From Salinibacillus xinjiangensis (GTDB lineage Bacteria; Bacillota; Bacilli; Bacillales; Alkalibacillaceae), in NCBI RefSeq assembly GCF_009649735.1, contig NZ_WJNH01000011.1, forward strand, positions 57,979 to 121,978: 64,000 nucleotides of DNA, in the 5' to 3' direction. The first letter of the stretch is position 1. Each line of letters starts with the position of its first letter. The notes under the pieces were generated by a model, which was not told where the DNA came from, did not search any database, and worked only from the letters and a program-made list of their open reading frames with translations. The translations under genes and the position numbers were made by a program. Below, one piece after another: positions 55,290 to 63,928 of the stretch.

Positions 55290-56912
55290 TTAAATAAAAA
55301 TACGACTTAATAGCTTTGCACGAGCACCCAAAACTCTTTCTAATAGGGTAGACTTATAGCATAACCATAAATACACATAACCACCGACTCCTGCACAAAC
55401 GAATACCGTAATAATGACAGAAAGCCTTGTCGTTTCATCAAAAACAAAGGCAGTTAATATCCACTTTAATAGTAAGACCAATAATGTCATAAAAGCTGTA
55501 AAGATGAGTATTAAAAGTGTCCGTTTAAACAGTGGTTTATAAGCAATATCGGTTGTTTGCTTAATTTTCCACAGATTTAATCCTGATGCTACCGCAACAG
55601 CTAAACCTGTTGCGAAAACCGCACCCTTGGCTTCAAATAAATAAATGAAGGGAACATTACAGATTGTTTTAATTAGCACACCAATCCCTAAGCTAATCAG
55701 TGCAAAGTTTTGTTTGTTAACTCCCTGTAAAATCGATGCCGTTACGGTGAATAAACCGTAAAACAATGCTACAGGAGCATACCAGCTTAATAATGGGGCT
55801 GTTATTTCTAACTCATGACTGATCCCATAAAAGCTACCGTATGCCTCTTTGGATAATAAGGATAACCCTACTACAGCCGGTATCGTGACTAATACAATGA
55901 TTTGTAACGCTTGGTTAATCTGATGAATATACACATCCTTTTGTTTTTCGGTAAAGGACTTGGTTATAACCGGTAATAAGGCAAGCGATAGACCTGTTGC
56001 AACCGTAACAGGAATAATGACTAGCTTATGACCCAATAATGCAATAACAGAAAATAACGTTTCCGAAATCTCGTTAAGTCCGATATGGGCCATTGCCCGG
56101 TTAAAGGTAAGTTGGTCAATCGTTTGATAAATCGGCGTTGCAATCCCAACTAAAACAAACGGACCAGCATAGCTTAACAGTTCTTTATACATATCCTTCG
56201 TTGTTAAATTGGAATCTAATCTTTGATTATTGACTTGCTGGTCTAAAAAGGGCTTTCTCATCTTCCAGAAGTAACCGAGAACAAACCAAGATCCCAAAGC
56301 TCCCACAAAGGCTGCAAATGTCGCCATCCCTACAGCTGTTGTCGTATTGGAATCCACTACTTTAACTAGAATAAATACACTAGCTAAAAGAAAAATAATT
56401 CGTATAACCTGTTCCATAACTTGTGAAACCGCGGTAGGCCCCATGGAACCATAGCCTTGGAAAAAGCCTCGAACAATACTCATGGATGGTATGATAATCA
56501 ATGCAAAGCTTACCATACGAATAACAAATATGACATCCTCAACAGAGTTCGCATAATCATTGCTCGGTAAAATGATTGGAGCTAGTATAGGAGCACTGAA
56601 AAATAGAAACAAAAATGCTACAATACCCGTGATAAACATAAGTAAGCTTGCTGATTTAAACATTCGCCTACCGGTTTGATAATCCCCCATCGCATTGTAT
56701 TTGGATACAAATTTGGACATTGCAAGGGGAATTCCCATTGTGGATATACTAATTAGAATCATATATGGATTATAAGCATAAGCGTAGAGCGCTGAGCCTG
56801 TATGACCTATTAAGGCTTCAAAAGGAATGACATATATAATTCCTAGAAATTTAGATAAAAACGTTGCACCTGTTAGTAACATCGTGCCACGTAACAAATT
56901 TGACATTGCCAT
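55290..56912 (-). CDS. ytgP: Polysaccharide biosynthesis/MurJ-like flippase, YtgP family
   Basis: The 540-aa membrane protein has about 14 hydrophobic segments of the MOP superfamily (LLRGTMLLTGATFLSKFLGI at the N-terminus). In B. subtilis YtgP (MurJ) is one of two lipid II flippases; this orthologue probably has the same role, moving lipid-linked peptidoglycan precursor across the membrane. Its location between ytzG and ytfP matches. Confidence 0.93.
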   Translation of the reverse strand: MAMSNLLRGTMLLTGATFLSKFLGIIYVIPFEALIGHTGSALYAYAYNPYMILISISTMGIPLAMSKFVSKYNAMGDYQTGRRMFKSASLLMFITGIVAFLFLFFSAPILAPIILPSNDYANSVEDVIFVIRMVSFALIIIPSMSIVRGFFQGYGSMGPTAVSQVMEQVIRIIFLLASVFILVKVVDSNTTTAVGMATFAAFVGALGSWFVLGYFWKMRKPFLDQQVNNQRLDSNLTTKDMYKELLSYAGPFVLVGIATPIYQTIDQLTFNRAMAHIGLNEISETLFSVIALLGHKLVIIPVTVATGLSLALLPVITKSFTEKQKDVYIHQINQALQIIVLVTIPAVVGLSLLSKEAYGSFYGISHELEITAPLLSWYAPVALFYGLFTVTASILQGVNKQNFALISLGIGVLIKTICNVPFIYLFEAKGAVFATGLAVAVASGLNLWKIKQTTDIAYKPLFKRTLLILIFTAFMTLLVLLLKWILTAFVFDETTRLSVIITVFVCAGVGGYVYLWLCYKSTLLERVLGARAKLLSRIFI

Positions 56913-57081
56913 GTTGTCACCTGCATTTGCTTTTAATTTTAAAATTAGCTTTGAACCAGTATGCTAATTTCTTATATATTATTTCGAGAAAAAATGATAC
57001 ATTGTGATAGTCTAAACAAATCCATTTTATCACATTTACCATGTATACGGCCTGCAATTTAAATATAGAAGGGATTCGATT

Positions 57082-58350
57082 GTGTTGAAATATGATGTTG
57101 TAGTCATTGGAGGCGGTCCATCAGGGCTTATGGCCGCCATAACAGCCAGTGAACACGGTGCCAAAACAATGCTCATTGATAAAGGCAGTAAGCTTGGAAG
57201 AAAGCTTGCCATTTCCGGTGGTGGAAGATGTAACGTAACCAATCGTCTGCCAGAGGATGAGCTTATAAAGCATATTCCTGGTAATGGGCGTTTTTTATAT
57301 AGTGCTTTCTCTATATTCAATAATGAGGGTATTATCGCCTATTTTGAAAAACTAGGAGTTCAGCTAAAAGAAGAAGACAAAGGACGTATGTTTCCGATTA
57401 GCAATTCGGCAAAACAAGTTGTCCAAACCCTTTTAAATCAACTAGACCGGTTAAATGTAACTGTCAAAACCAATACACCTGTAGAAGCTATTCATTATCA
57501 GGACGATGTACATGACATCATTTTAAAGACAGGAGAGAAGATTTCCACTAAGGCTGTAATCGTAGCAGTTGGAGGAAAATCTGTTCCCCAAACAGGTAGT
57601 ACCGGAGATGGATATGCGTGGGCAAAAAAGGCAGGTCACACCATTACAGATTTATACCCGACTGAGGTCCCACTGACATCAAAGGAGCCATTTATACAAG
57701 ATCGAACCTTACAGGGATTGTCATTACGTGATATCGGAATAACTGTTCACAATCCAAAAGGAAAGGCAATAAAGACCCATCGATGGGATATTATTTTTAC
57801 TCACCAAGGAATTTCAGGACCAGCAGCATTAAGACTTAGTCAATACGTAGTGAAGGCTTTAAAGAAATTTAAAACCAATGAAGTCACAGTCACCATTGAC
57901 AGTTTTCCAGATCAAAACGAAGAAGAAACTTTTCAAATGCTCATGAAATTATCGAAAGAGTCACCTAAAAAAGCAGTGAAAACCGTGTGGAAGGGGATTG
58001 TTCCAGAACGCTTTTTACATTTTTTATTGTCACAAACAGAGATCAAGTTAGACCAGACTTATGATCATTTAGTTAAAAACGAGGTTCGCAAGCTAGCTAA
58101 ACTGCTTAAGTCCTTCCCTGTCCAAGTAAATGGGACGTTATCCATTGAAAAGGCCTTTATAACAGGTGGGGGCGTCTCTTTGAAGGAAATTATCCCTAAT
58201 GAGATGGCATCAAAGAAAATGCACGGTCTCTACTTTTGTGGAGAAATTTTAGACATCCATGGTTATACAGGGGGATTTAACATTACGGCAGCTTTTTCTA
58301 CAGGTCATGTTGCTGGGAGAAGTGCAGCAGAATACGTAAAATACATCTAA
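57082..58350 (+). CDS. ytfP: HI0933-type flavoprotein, YtfP
   Basis: The 422-aa FAD-dependent protein has [20 protein letters not shown] (about 6-25), the typical [21 protein letters not shown] block (about 39-59) and the FAD-closing [18 protein letters not shown] at the C-terminus. The reaction is unknown; the family is often called NAD(P)/FAD-dependent oxidoreductase. GTG start 57082 follows AGAAGGG. Divergent from ytgP. Confidence 0.93.
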   Translation: MLKYDVVVIGGGPSGLMAAITASEHGAKTMLIDKGSKLGRKLAISGGGRCNVTNRLPEDELIKHIPGNGRFLYSAFSIFNNEGIIAYFEKLGVQLKEEDKGRMFPISNSAKQVVQTLLNQLDRLNVTVKTNTPVEAIHYQDDVHDIILKTGEKISTKAVIVAVGGKSVPQTGSTGDGYAWAKKAGHTITDLYPTEVPLTSKEPFIQDRTLQGLSLRDIGITVHNPKGKAIKTHRWDIIFTHQGISGPAALRLSQYVVKALKKFKTNEVTVTIDSFPDQNEEETFQMLMKLSKESPKKAVKTVWKGIVPERFLHFLLSQTEIKLDQTYDHLVKNEVRKLAKLLKSFPVQVNGTLSIEKAFITGGGVSLKEIIPNEMASKKMHGLYFCGEILDIHGYTGGFNITAAFSTGHVAGRSAAEYVKYI

Positions 58351-58354
58351 ACCA

Positions 58355-58384
58355 CAAAACTAACGCTCATGCGTTAGTTTTTTT
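58355..58384 (+). terminator. Terminator of the ytfP-like gene
   Basis: AAAACTAACGC, TCAT and GCGTTAGTTTT are followed by TTT directly. Confidence 0.93.
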
Positions 58385-58458
58385 TCGGAAATCTTTGTAG
58401 TACTCTATAAATTTACTTCGTCTATAAGATTGAGAATAAATTATTTGGGGGAAGTATT

Positions 58459-59142
58459 GTGATAAAAGTTAAACATGTTAGCCATCATTTTGAAATGGGA
58501 AAAAAGGGAAGGAAAACTGTCCTCCCCGTACTTCATGATTTATCATTTGAAATACATAAAGGTGAAATCGTTGCAATTGCGGGGAAGAGCGGCTCGGGAA
58601 AATCAACCCTCTTAAACTTAATTAGTGGTTTTATACGTCCAGTCGAGGGTGAAATTTGGATTGAAGGTACGAAGGTTACGGATCTAAATGAGTCTCAGTT
58701 CGCTGATTTTCGTCTTGAACATATTGGTTTTATTTTTCAAAACTTTCAACTCATCCCAAGTATGACAGCCTATGAAAATATTGAACTACCTTTAATTTTA
58801 AAAGGATTAGATGTGAAAGCAAGAAAAAAGAAAACGGAAGAAACGTTAGAAAAGGTCGGCCTAGGTCAATTTGGGGACCATTACCCTAGTGAATTATCAG
58901 GCGGCCAACAGCAGCGTGTCAGCATTGCACGTGCACTTGTGTCCAATCCTCCCCTAATTCTAGCCGATGAACCCACTGGGAGCCTTGATAGTGATACGGA
59001 AAGTGAATTGCTAGACTTTATTAAGCAATTAAACGAAGAATTAGGCATCACCTTTCTGATCATCACTCATGATGAGGAAGTGGCAAGCATCGGAAACCGA
59101 ACCATTGTCGTAAAAGATGGACAAATGGTACAGGGAGGTTAA
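58459..59142 (+). CDS. ABC transporter ATP-binding protein (MacB/LolD type)
   Basis: The 227-aa ATPase has Walker A AIAGKSGSGKSTLLNL (about 36-51), the signature LSGGQQQRVSIARAL, Walker B PLILADEPTGSLDSDT and the switch His in FLIITHDEE. It forms an exporter with the permease starting 5 bp downstream. GTG start after TTGGGGGAAG. Substrate not evident; no regulator or two-component system is adjacent. Confidence 0.93.
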   Translation: MIKVKHVSHHFEMGKKGRKTVLPVLHDLSFEIHKGEIVAIAGKSGSGKSTLLNLISGFIRPVEGEIWIEGTKVTDLNESQFADFRLEHIGFIFQNFQLIPSMTAYENIELPLILKGLDVKARKKKTEETLEKVGLGQFGDHYPSELSGGQQQRVSIARALVSNPPLILADEPTGSLDSDTESELLDFIKQLNEELGITFLIITHDEEVASIGNRTIVVKDGQMVQGG

Positions 59143-59147
59143 GGGAA

Positions 59148-60485
59148 ATGACGTTAAAAGATCAATTTAGATTTGTTCGTCAAAATATGAAAAAAAATAA
59201 ACTACGAATCTTTATGACCGTTTTAGCTACGGCCATTGGGTGCACCTTTCTAATCGTACTTGCCTCCGTTGGCTTTGGTCTTCACCAGTCGATTGTAAAA
59301 GAAACCTTAGCAGACCGCGTAGTAACTGAAATTAGTGTTCACAGTGCTCCAGATGATGAAGGGAACTATAGTCGACCAGGTGAGGAAGACATTCGTTACC
59401 TAGAATCATTAGAAGGGGTAAAGGCTGTTACAAGACGGCAAAATTTAATGCAAGCTCCGAAATTTTCCTTTAAAGACTATGAAACTGAGCAACAAGCAAC
59501 GATTGCTCATATGCCATCAGAAGTAAAGGCTGGATTTGAATTATCAAAAGGGGAGCTACCTAGTGAAGAAAATGAAATTATAGTAGGGTATCATTTTCAA
59601 GAACAACTAAGAAAAAAGAGTGCAGAAACAGAATCCCAGCAAGAAAACCAGCCCAACAAGGCAGAGCATTATGAAGGTAGTCTAATAGGAAAAAGTATTG
59701 ATATGACTGTGAAAAAAGTCATTGACGGAGAGGAAAAAACAAGGACTATACCACTTATCATTTCCGGGATTGGTGAAGCCCCTTCAAGAGAGTGGATGAA
59801 AGATCAAAACATTTATATATCTGAGAGTATTTTAAAACAAGTTGAATCGTTTACTAATACGCCAAAAGGAATGATTGATCCTGAAGGACAAAAACATAAT
59901 CTAGAAAAAGACTTTTCAGGTTACGATGAGGTCAAGGTTTATACAGAAAGCCTAGAGGATGTAAAACCTGTCACCGATCAAATTGAAAGGGAAGGTTATT
60001 CTACTTACTCTGTTCTTAAGGAAATGGATCAAATCAATATGATTTTCACTATAATGAAAGCAGGTTTAATCCTAATTGGAACCATAGCTGTTTTAATTGC
60101 TTCCATCGGTATTTATAACACGATGACAATGGCCGTTACGGAACGGGCACCAGACATCGGAATTATGAAGGCTATAGGTGCAAATCCAAAAACAATTAAA
60201 AGAATCTTTTTGTTAGAAAGTAGTTATATTGGGTTGATTGGGGCTGTGGTTGGGACGATTCTTGCCTATGTTATTAGTGCCATTGTCAATTTTGGTCTCC
60301 CACTAATTATAGAATCAGCCTTTCAAGAACAGCTACCCAAAAGCTTAAAATTCTCTAGCATTCCACTGTCACTCGTTCTAATCGCTGTCGGGATATGCTT
60401 ATTGGTAACTATCATTTCTGGTGTTCGGCCAGCAAAACGTGCAACTAAAATTGATATTTTAAAGGCTATGCGTAGAGAAGTTTAA
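59148..60485 (+). CDS. FtsX/MacB-type ABC transporter permease
   Basis: The 445-aa permease has an N-terminal TM (about 19-42), a long extracytoplasmic domain with a charged low-complexity segment (KKSAETESQQENQPNKAEHY), and three C-terminal TMs with the conserved RAPDIGIMKAIGANPKTIKR coupling helix. It ends ATKIDILKAMRREV, typical of the family. Paired with the ATPase; such systems often export peptides or act mechanically in resistance. Confidence 0.92.
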   Translation: MTLKDQFRFVRQNMKKNKLRIFMTVLATAIGCTFLIVLASVGFGLHQSIVKETLADRVVTEISVHSAPDDEGNYSRPGEEDIRYLESLEGVKAVTRRQNLMQAPKFSFKDYETEQQATIAHMPSEVKAGFELSKGELPSEENEIIVGYHFQEQLRKKSAETESQQENQPNKAEHYEGSLIGKSIDMTVKKVIDGEEKTRTIPLIISGIGEAPSREWMKDQNIYISESILKQVESFTNTPKGMIDPEGQKHNLEKDFSGYDEVKVYTESLEDVKPVTDQIEREGYSTYSVLKEMDQINMIFTIMKAGLILIGTIAVLIASIGIYNTMTMAVTERAPDIGIMKAIGANPKTIKRIFLLESSYIGLIGAVVGTILAYVISAIVNFGLPLIIESAFQEQLPKSLKFSSIPLSLVLIAVGICLLVTIISGVRPAKRATKIDILKAMRREV

Positions 60486-60495
60486 CTCAAAAGTA

Positions 60496-60526
60496 AAATC
60501 TCTCACCGATTCGGTGAGAGATTTCT
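60496..60526 (+). terminator. Terminator of the ABC transporter operon
   Basis: AAATCTCTCACCGA and TCGGTGAGAGATTT form a perfect stem, followed by CTTATAG. It is 11 bp past the stop. Confidence 0.88.
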
Positions 60527-60558
60527 TATAGCATCAGAGTGATTTGGATTAATTTTGT

Positions 60559-60605
60559 ATCTCGTGAATCTATTTTAAACTACCTTGATTCACGAGATTT
60601 TTTTA
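60559..60605 (+). terminator. Second hairpin with T run after the ABC operon
   Basis: ATCTCGTGAATC and GATTCACGAGAT form a 12-bp stem with a 19-nt loop, followed by seven T. It may also protect the convergent small gene. Confidence 0.8.
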
Positions 60606-60623
60606 TGTAGCACAGAGGGGGTG

Positions 60624-60794
60624 TCAACCAATACTTTTTTCTACTGCATGATCCCAATCCGGAAAATAGTGTAATGCACTTCTCATTAATTGTGGATTTT
60701 TCTTCTTAATGCGCTTTTTACTTAGGCTCTCTCCACTTTCTTTGAGCATTTTGATCTCCGAAAGTACTTGTGAAGAACTCATTGTTACATCCAT
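60624..60794 (-). CDS. Small protein with a homing-endonuclease-associated HTH-like motif
   Basis: The 56-aa product has the pattern ESLSKKRIKKKNPQLMRSAL followed by HYFPDWDHAVEKSIG, which resembles the short helical repeat found with homing endonucleases and some Bacillus regulators. ATG 60794 lies 9 nt after AGGAGGTG, a strong site. The likely role is DNA binding; this is an inference from one motif. Nothing else is encoded between it and 61088. Confidence 0.55.
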   Translation of the reverse strand: MDVTMSSSQVLSEIKMLKESGESLSKKRIKKKNPQLMRSALHYFPDWDHAVEKSIG

Positions 60795-61087
60795 TTTTCC
60801 TAACACCTCCTTTTACCTTTATTTAGTAATATAATTTACAAAATAATGTAATATATTCATTAATTTTGTAATTAAGTGTTTTGTTTTTTAGAATGAGGAG
60901 GAATTTGATTGATTGAATTGCTTTAGTATAGTTTCAGTGTCAATTAGAATGTTAATTAAACTGATTTTAACCAAAAACATTGCATTTGCTTGATATAATT
61001 ATATAAGTTGAAATAACGAAGCAGGTTAGTTGAATAAGTAATGGAGAAATTATTATCATAAAAAGGTCTCTCTGGAGGGGTTTTCAA

Positions 61088-61390
61088 TTGAGAACTGATG
61101 CTATTATTTTTGTAACATCTTGTATTATAATTGCGGGAGTAATTACATTATTCTCTTTTAAACACCTTAAAAATAAAGATTATGCCGTTAACAAAAGTGT
61201 CTTAATAATACCGAGCATTACCTTTGCAGTTGCGATTGGTATAGTTATAAGTATTATGGCAAACGGTACATTTTTGGAGTCTTTGGTTGTGATTGGAGTA
61301 ATGTTAGTAATGTCTTTAGGGTATTCTTTCGGATTAATAAGAATGAGGAAATCATTCCAATCTTTCTGTAAAAAAGATGGTAGTAAATAG
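61088..61390 (+). CDS. Small membrane protein, unknown function
   Basis: The 100-aa protein has three likely membrane segments (about 5-22, 38-56 and 62-84) and a short basic tail. The TTG start at 61088 lies 7 nt after GGAGGGG. I recognise no family. The 290 bp upstream are very AT-rich and show a TATAAT-like box near 60996 but no convincing -35. Confidence 0.6.
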   Translation: MRTDAIIFVTSCIIIAGVITLFSFKHLKNKDYAVNKSVLIIPSITFAVAIGIVISIMANGTFLESLVVIGVMLVMSLGYSFGLIRMRKSFQSFCKKDGSK

Positions 61391-61511
61391 TTCATTAAGA
61401 TAATCCCAAATTTGGTTTCTAAAGGAAAAGGTAATAAAGTAATGGGGGCTGTGGTTTAAGAGCCGTTATTATGCTAATGACGCAGTAATGTTTAAAATAG
61501 GGGGACGCAAA

Positions 61512-61916
61512 ATGACGTTTACATCGCGGATAAGAAATATCTTATTATTTCTAGTCATAACATTCTTTCTTGTCCTTATAGCAGGGTGTATGGAAGGTTC
61601 CAAAAATGAAGGCGGAATGTTGAATATCCCAGAAGAAGGGAGTATTCGTTTCCAGGCCTTTATTGAAGAAATTCCAAATGAAGGAGAGGTGGATGTGGAA
61701 TATGAACGAATGCAAGAGATTATTTCACATTTACGTGATTTAAATAATATTAGTGTAGAGGAAGTAAGTGTTCATATTAATTCAGAGTCAAACATAGAAA
61801 AATATGGACACCTAATTGATGAGTTTCCAACATATATAATAATTGACCATAGCGGAATTGTGTTAAATACTTCCGACGTTAAGGAAATCACGGAATTTAT
61901 TGAAAGCAAACAATAG
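61512..61916 (+). CDS. Predicted lipoprotein, unknown function
   Basis: The 134-aa protein has a signal peptide ending in the lipobox LIAGC (Cys at about 26) and a mixed alpha-beta domain with YERMQEIISHLRDLNNISVE. ATG 61512 lies after AGGGGGACGC; the frame opens 8 codons earlier without a site. No family recognised. Confidence 0.65.
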   Translation: MTFTSRIRNILLFLVITFFLVLIAGCMEGSKNEGGMLNIPEEGSIRFQAFIEEIPNEGEVDVEYERMQEIISHLRDLNNISVEEVSVHINSESNIEKYGHLIDEFPTYIIIDHSGIVLNTSDVKEITEFIESKQ

Positions 61917-61935
61917 TCTTTTATAGGTAATAAAA

Positions 61936-61981
61936 TAAACGAAGACAAACTTATGGATGCAGGACGGTTTGTCTTCGTTTA
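61936..61981. terminator. Bidirectional terminator
   Basis: TAAACGAAGACAAAC and GTTTGTCTTCGTTTA form a 15-bp stem between the convergent lipoprotein and secreted-protein genes. Confidence 0.88.
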
Positions 61982-62007
61982 TTTAGTGGATGTTACGAAT
62001 TATTTAA

Positions 62008-62490
62008 TTATTCTTCTTCTACATTTGCTACATTTGGATTAAATTCTGCAAACATCCCATCAGGGTTTGCTTGCCAAATCCAAGCATGTAAAGCAAAGGA
62101 ACCAGGGAAAGGTCCGTCATCAAATTCCTGACCAAATAATGATGGACGCTCTCCACCTGCAGTCATGTATTCAAGAGCTACTAGTTTATAACCACCATTT
62201 TTCTTAGGTTCATAGACAAGAACTTCAGGAACTATTGGATCGAGGTTAGGATCTGCTAGTAAATCATTCCTAACTAGATGAATGCCCATGTTAGGAACTA
62301 CCCCGTAATCAGTTTCATACCCATCATCAAAGGCAGCTTGAATATCATGATATTTAGCTGTTTCTTTTCGTACATCGGCAAGCTGTTTCGATATATCAGC
62401 TCCATATGATTTTGCTGCAACTACAGGAGTTAAAGCAAAAGTCAATACAAATGTGATTGCTAAGAACACGACTAGTCTTCTCTTTTTCAA
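62008..62490 (-). CDS. Secreted protein of an unnamed family
   Basis: The 160-aa protein has a classical signal peptide (VVFLAITFVLTFALTPVVAA, cleavage after about residue 26). Conserved-looking motifs are PNMGIHLVRNDLLAD, PEVLVYEPKKNGGYKLVALE, RPSLFGQEFDDGPFPG and FALHAWIWQANPDGMFAEFN. Proteins with this set of motifs occur widely in Gram-positive bacteria, but I know no function. Secretion outside the membrane is predicted. Confidence 0.7.
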   Translation of the reverse strand: MKKRRLVVFLAITFVLTFALTPVVAAKSYGADISKQLADVRKETAKYHDIQAAFDDGYETDYGVVPNMGIHLVRNDLLADPNLDPIVPEVLVYEPKKNGGYKLVALEYMTAGGERPSLFGQEFDDGPFPGSFALHAWIWQANPDGMFAEFNPNVANVEEE

Positions 62491-62927
62491 ACCAAACCAT
62501 CTCCTATTCTAATTATGAAAGTTTGTTCTTTATTAAGAATACCAAAATTCCTTATAACAAACAACATTAAAATTGTATATACTGTGAAAAAGTTATTTAA
62601 TTAATCAACTTAATAATTGCTTTTTAAATAAAAGATAAACTTTCAGATTTTTGATTCTACTCTTTATTAAATGTTTATGTTGAAAAACATTCAATTCTTT
62701 TATCGTTTTCATATAATTTCGCAACTTCCAAGCGATGGAGATTTTTAACTTAATAAACCAGTTAATAAAGGACAGTTGGAAATTTGTGAATATCCCCGTG
62801 ATGCGTGTATCACTTGAACAAGGGATACAGCCCTTATTTCGTTAAAGAAGCAGGTTATTTCAATAAAGGACTTTTCCAATTTTTACAGAATATTTATTAT
62901 TAAAAATAAATATAAGGAGGGGTCGAC
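62491..62927. other. 437-bp intergenic region without recognised genes
   Basis: AT-rich. A weak hairpin AAGGG/CCCTT near 62820-62834 followed by ATTTCGTT is the only structure I see. No open frame with a ribosome-binding site before the one at 62928. Confidence 0.6.
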
Positions 62928-63197
62928 TTGAGAAACAAAGGATGGTTATATTTAGGGTTTGCAGGTTGCGTTGGCTTAATATTTATTCTAATGGCATCAG
63001 AAGGTTATACATTATCTAATAGTACTGTAATTGGGGAAGCTCAGCTGAATTTTTTAGGTATTAAAATAGCTGAAGGCGCAACGACCGAGGAATGGAACCA
63101 GATTTGAACATACTTTTATCTTTTGAGTTTAGTACCTTTAGCATTTACTATAACCTGTTTTCGCAAATTTTTAAAACTTGTTCCAGCTGCCAACTAA
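62928..63197 (+). pseudogene. Small two-TM membrane protein with an in-frame TGA
   Basis: The TTG start at 62928 lies after AAGGAGGGG. Translation gives RNKGWLYLGFAGCVGLIFIL as a first membrane segment and reaches TGA at 63105-63107 after 59 codons (TTEEWNQI). The same frame continues open for 29 more codons with a second hydrophobic segment (YFYLLSLVPLAFTITC) to TAA 63195-63197, and a terminator follows at once. A TGG to TGA change would give NQIWTYFYLL. Either a pseudogene or a sequence error; a 59-aa product is also possible. Confidence 0.65.
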
Positions 63198-63209
63198 TAT
63201 ATTTGAATT

Positions 63210-63239
63210 GCCGTCTGATACTGTTTGGACGGCTTTTTA
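63210..63239 (+). terminator. Terminator of the small membrane gene
   Basis: GCCGTC, loop, GACGGC and TTTTTA, 13 bp past the TAA at 63195-63197. Confidence 0.82.
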
Positions 63240-63329
63240 TTTAGGAAATGATTGTGGCATAGTTTCTTAAACAAACGGGGGCATTAGTTGAAAAAGCCAA
63301 TATTAATTAAACTATAACAGAGCCAATTT

Positions 63330-63366
63330 AAAAAGGACCGCCTTATGATTTAAGGCGGTCCTTTTT
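63330..63366. terminator. Strong bidirectional terminator
   Basis: AAAAAGGACCGCCTTA, TGAT and TAAGGCGGTCCTTTTT form a 16-bp perfect stem with A and T runs. No gene end lies close to it on either side. Confidence 0.85.
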
Positions 63367-63573
63367 GTGGTGACATTTAGTATGGCATATCCTTTACAAA
63401 TTTAAATGTCATTGCACCTCAAAACAGAACTCTTTAAATACAATAAGGGACTTTCCTTAAATACTCAGTCTCGATTAGGAAGTTTTGTCTCATATCATTC
63501 TTGACTATAACTCAGGGTGAGTAGATGCAGAACTGGACATCGTTGAATTTGGTGCATACTTATTTTCCAAAAA

Positions 63574-63604
63574 AATCCTCAGAATCTTAAAGATACTGAG
63601 GATT
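63574..63604 (-). terminator. rRNA operon terminator
   Basis: ATCCTCAG and CTGAGGAT with an inner AATCTTAAAGAT stem; on the minus strand a run of seven T follows (plus-strand A run 63569-63575). It is just past 5S. Confidence 0.9.
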
Positions 63605-63611
63605 TCGTGTT

Positions 63612-63727
<116 letters not shown>

Positions 63728-63820
63728 CTTGTGTTTTTGAAGGTGTTTTGAGTACCTTCAAAACTAGATAAGAAGTGAATCAAGGTGACGTTTGCGTTTG
63801 TTCGGCTAGCTGCGACTCCC

Positions 63821-63899
63821 AGGTCCTCGCCGTCATAAGCATAATCCCTTCCGTGGCAAAACCCGCCACTACAGGTATTCTGCTTATGCGGTCGGACCT
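63821..63899. repeat. Large hairpin in the 5S-23S spacer
   Basis: AGGTCC...CCG..CATAAGCA on the left pairs with TGCTTATG..CGG...GGACCT on the right, with an inner hairpin GTGGC-AAAACCC-GCCAC at the tip. It would be transcribed in the rRNA precursor. Spacer processing stems normally flank 23S ends, which this does not obviously do. Confidence 0.7.
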
Positions 63900-63928
63900 A
63901 ACCGGTCGTCTCCGCTTTTGGTTTTAAG

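Larger units (their letters stand above)
63198..63573. other. Intergenic stretch with two terminators and no recognised gene
   Basis: Apart from the hairpins at 63210 and 63330, the sequence up to the rRNA terminator is AT-rich and has no convincing frame. The segment about 63410-63560 has more even base composition and could be the remnant of a mobile element, but I cannot identify one. Confidence 0.5.

Noticed and set aside
63105..63107. TGA as a selenocysteine codon
   Set aside because: No SECIS-like hairpin follows, the protein has no redox motif, and Trp fits the position.
63410..63565. Remnant of a transposase gene on the minus strand
   Set aside because: A short stretch beginning MRQNFLIETEYLRK can be read, but it stops quickly and I recognise no transposase family.
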